Program-made: the position numbers and the translations under genes | Shown: in pieces, positions 63,551 through 64,000 of the stretch | How the letters are laid out: every line of letters begins with the position of its first letter | Position numbering within the stretch: position 1 is the stretch's first letter | Notes under the pieces: generated by a model | What the model was told of the DNA's origin: nothing | Database searches by the model: none | Seen by the model: the letters and a program-made list of their open reading frames with translations, nothing else | NCBI GenBank assembly: GCA_038380795.1 | Contig: CM076259.1 | Coordinates: 74,272,200-74,336,199 of the forward strand | DNA: 64,000 nucleotides | Direction: 5' to 3' | Source: Pyrocephalus nanus | Taxonomy: Eukaryota; Chordata; Aves; Passeriformes; Tyrannidae

Positions 63551-64000
63551 AAGAAATACTGAAAAGTAGTTGTGGGGTTTCTTTACTGACCTTTCAATGC
63601 CCTAAAAAAAGAAATATGTTTCCAGAATACTCATCAGGTACTCTGCTACACAAACAAATGCAATTTAATTACTTCATTTTAGTGTCAAAGATTAAAAGTC
63701 AGTGATAATAAATGTCAATGTAAAAAGAACATTCAGATACTTATACATATAAGTTAATTAAATACTGCTTCTCTTTTTAAGAAATTGCTTCTCAAAATCT
63801 GCTACCAGCAGTTAACAGCTGGTATATTAGTTAATGAGGACAAACATTTCCAAGGGCACAGAAAATAATATAAAAAAGCAACTAACATTAGTAGAGAATA
63901 ATTTTTTCAGACTGTTGATACTGTGCAGGGTAACAAATATTCTGTGAAATGAGAGCACTTTGCAACAAACAATACTGCAATATATCTTTGTACATCATTA
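63551..64000. other. AT-rich downstream DNA
   Basis: Nothing is recognised to the end of the window. Confidence 0.5.

Noticed and set aside
1..64000. tRNA, rRNA, snRNA, CRISPR array or bacterial operon
   Set aside because: I looked for cloverleaf boxes, regular spacer arrays and tightly packed genes and saw none. The window is vertebrate nuclear DNA.

Overview
This is vertebrate nuclear DNA and almost certainly avian. It is strongly AT-rich and gene-poor. It carries seven CR1 LINE relics, several with the diagnostic 3' end (GATTCTATGATTCTATGA type), and LTRs of the avian ERVL-like family that begins TGTGCTGGTTTTG and ends in a TTAAACCACGACA-like terminus. Bacterial features (operons, Shine-Dalgarno sites, CRISPR arrays, IS elements) are absent. 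The lineage is probably a songbird or a related neoavian, judged only from repeat types.

Most six-frame ORFs here are chance. The only coding signal I can defend is a set of short exon-like blocks on the + strand, each with an acceptor, one open frame and a donor. Their phases mostly agree: 1688-1755, (15459-15518), 20575-20746, 21153-21289, 27420-27603, 42836-42914, 43774-43877, 54094-54191, 56756-56910, and a terminal block 62547-62736 that ends in TAA and is followed by AATAAA signals at 62933 and 63223. I read this as the 3' part of one large-intron gene whose 5' end lies to the left of the window. I do not recognise the protein. Phase fails once, between 54191 and 56756, so an exon is missing there or the model is wrong. 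The blocks at 43774, 54094 and 56756 are the most convincing; those at 1688, 15459, 21153 and 42836 are weaker.

The introns hold the repeats. A truncated LTR (+) lies at 525-928, a roughly 1.13 kb LTR (-) at 4764-5897, and a solo LTR (-) at 6680-7252. CR1 pieces lie near 10.5, 31.3, 39.4, 44.4-45.4, 54.9-56.0 and 59.3-59.8 kb. There are several A/C- or T/G-rich low-complexity islands and a 42-base T run at 63030. Three GC-richer islands (12.49-12.80, 34.37-34.74 and 39.48-39.96 kb) remain unexplained.

The most interesting structure is a 58-bp tandem array inside the 1.13 kb LTR (5087-5300). Each of its four units carries a CTCF-like core in the same orientation, so this mobile element may have brought a ready-made insulator cluster into the locus. 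A second curiosity is a perfect 20-bp palindrome inside a CR1 copy (45121-45140), which contains the inverted nuclear-receptor element AGGTCATGACCT.
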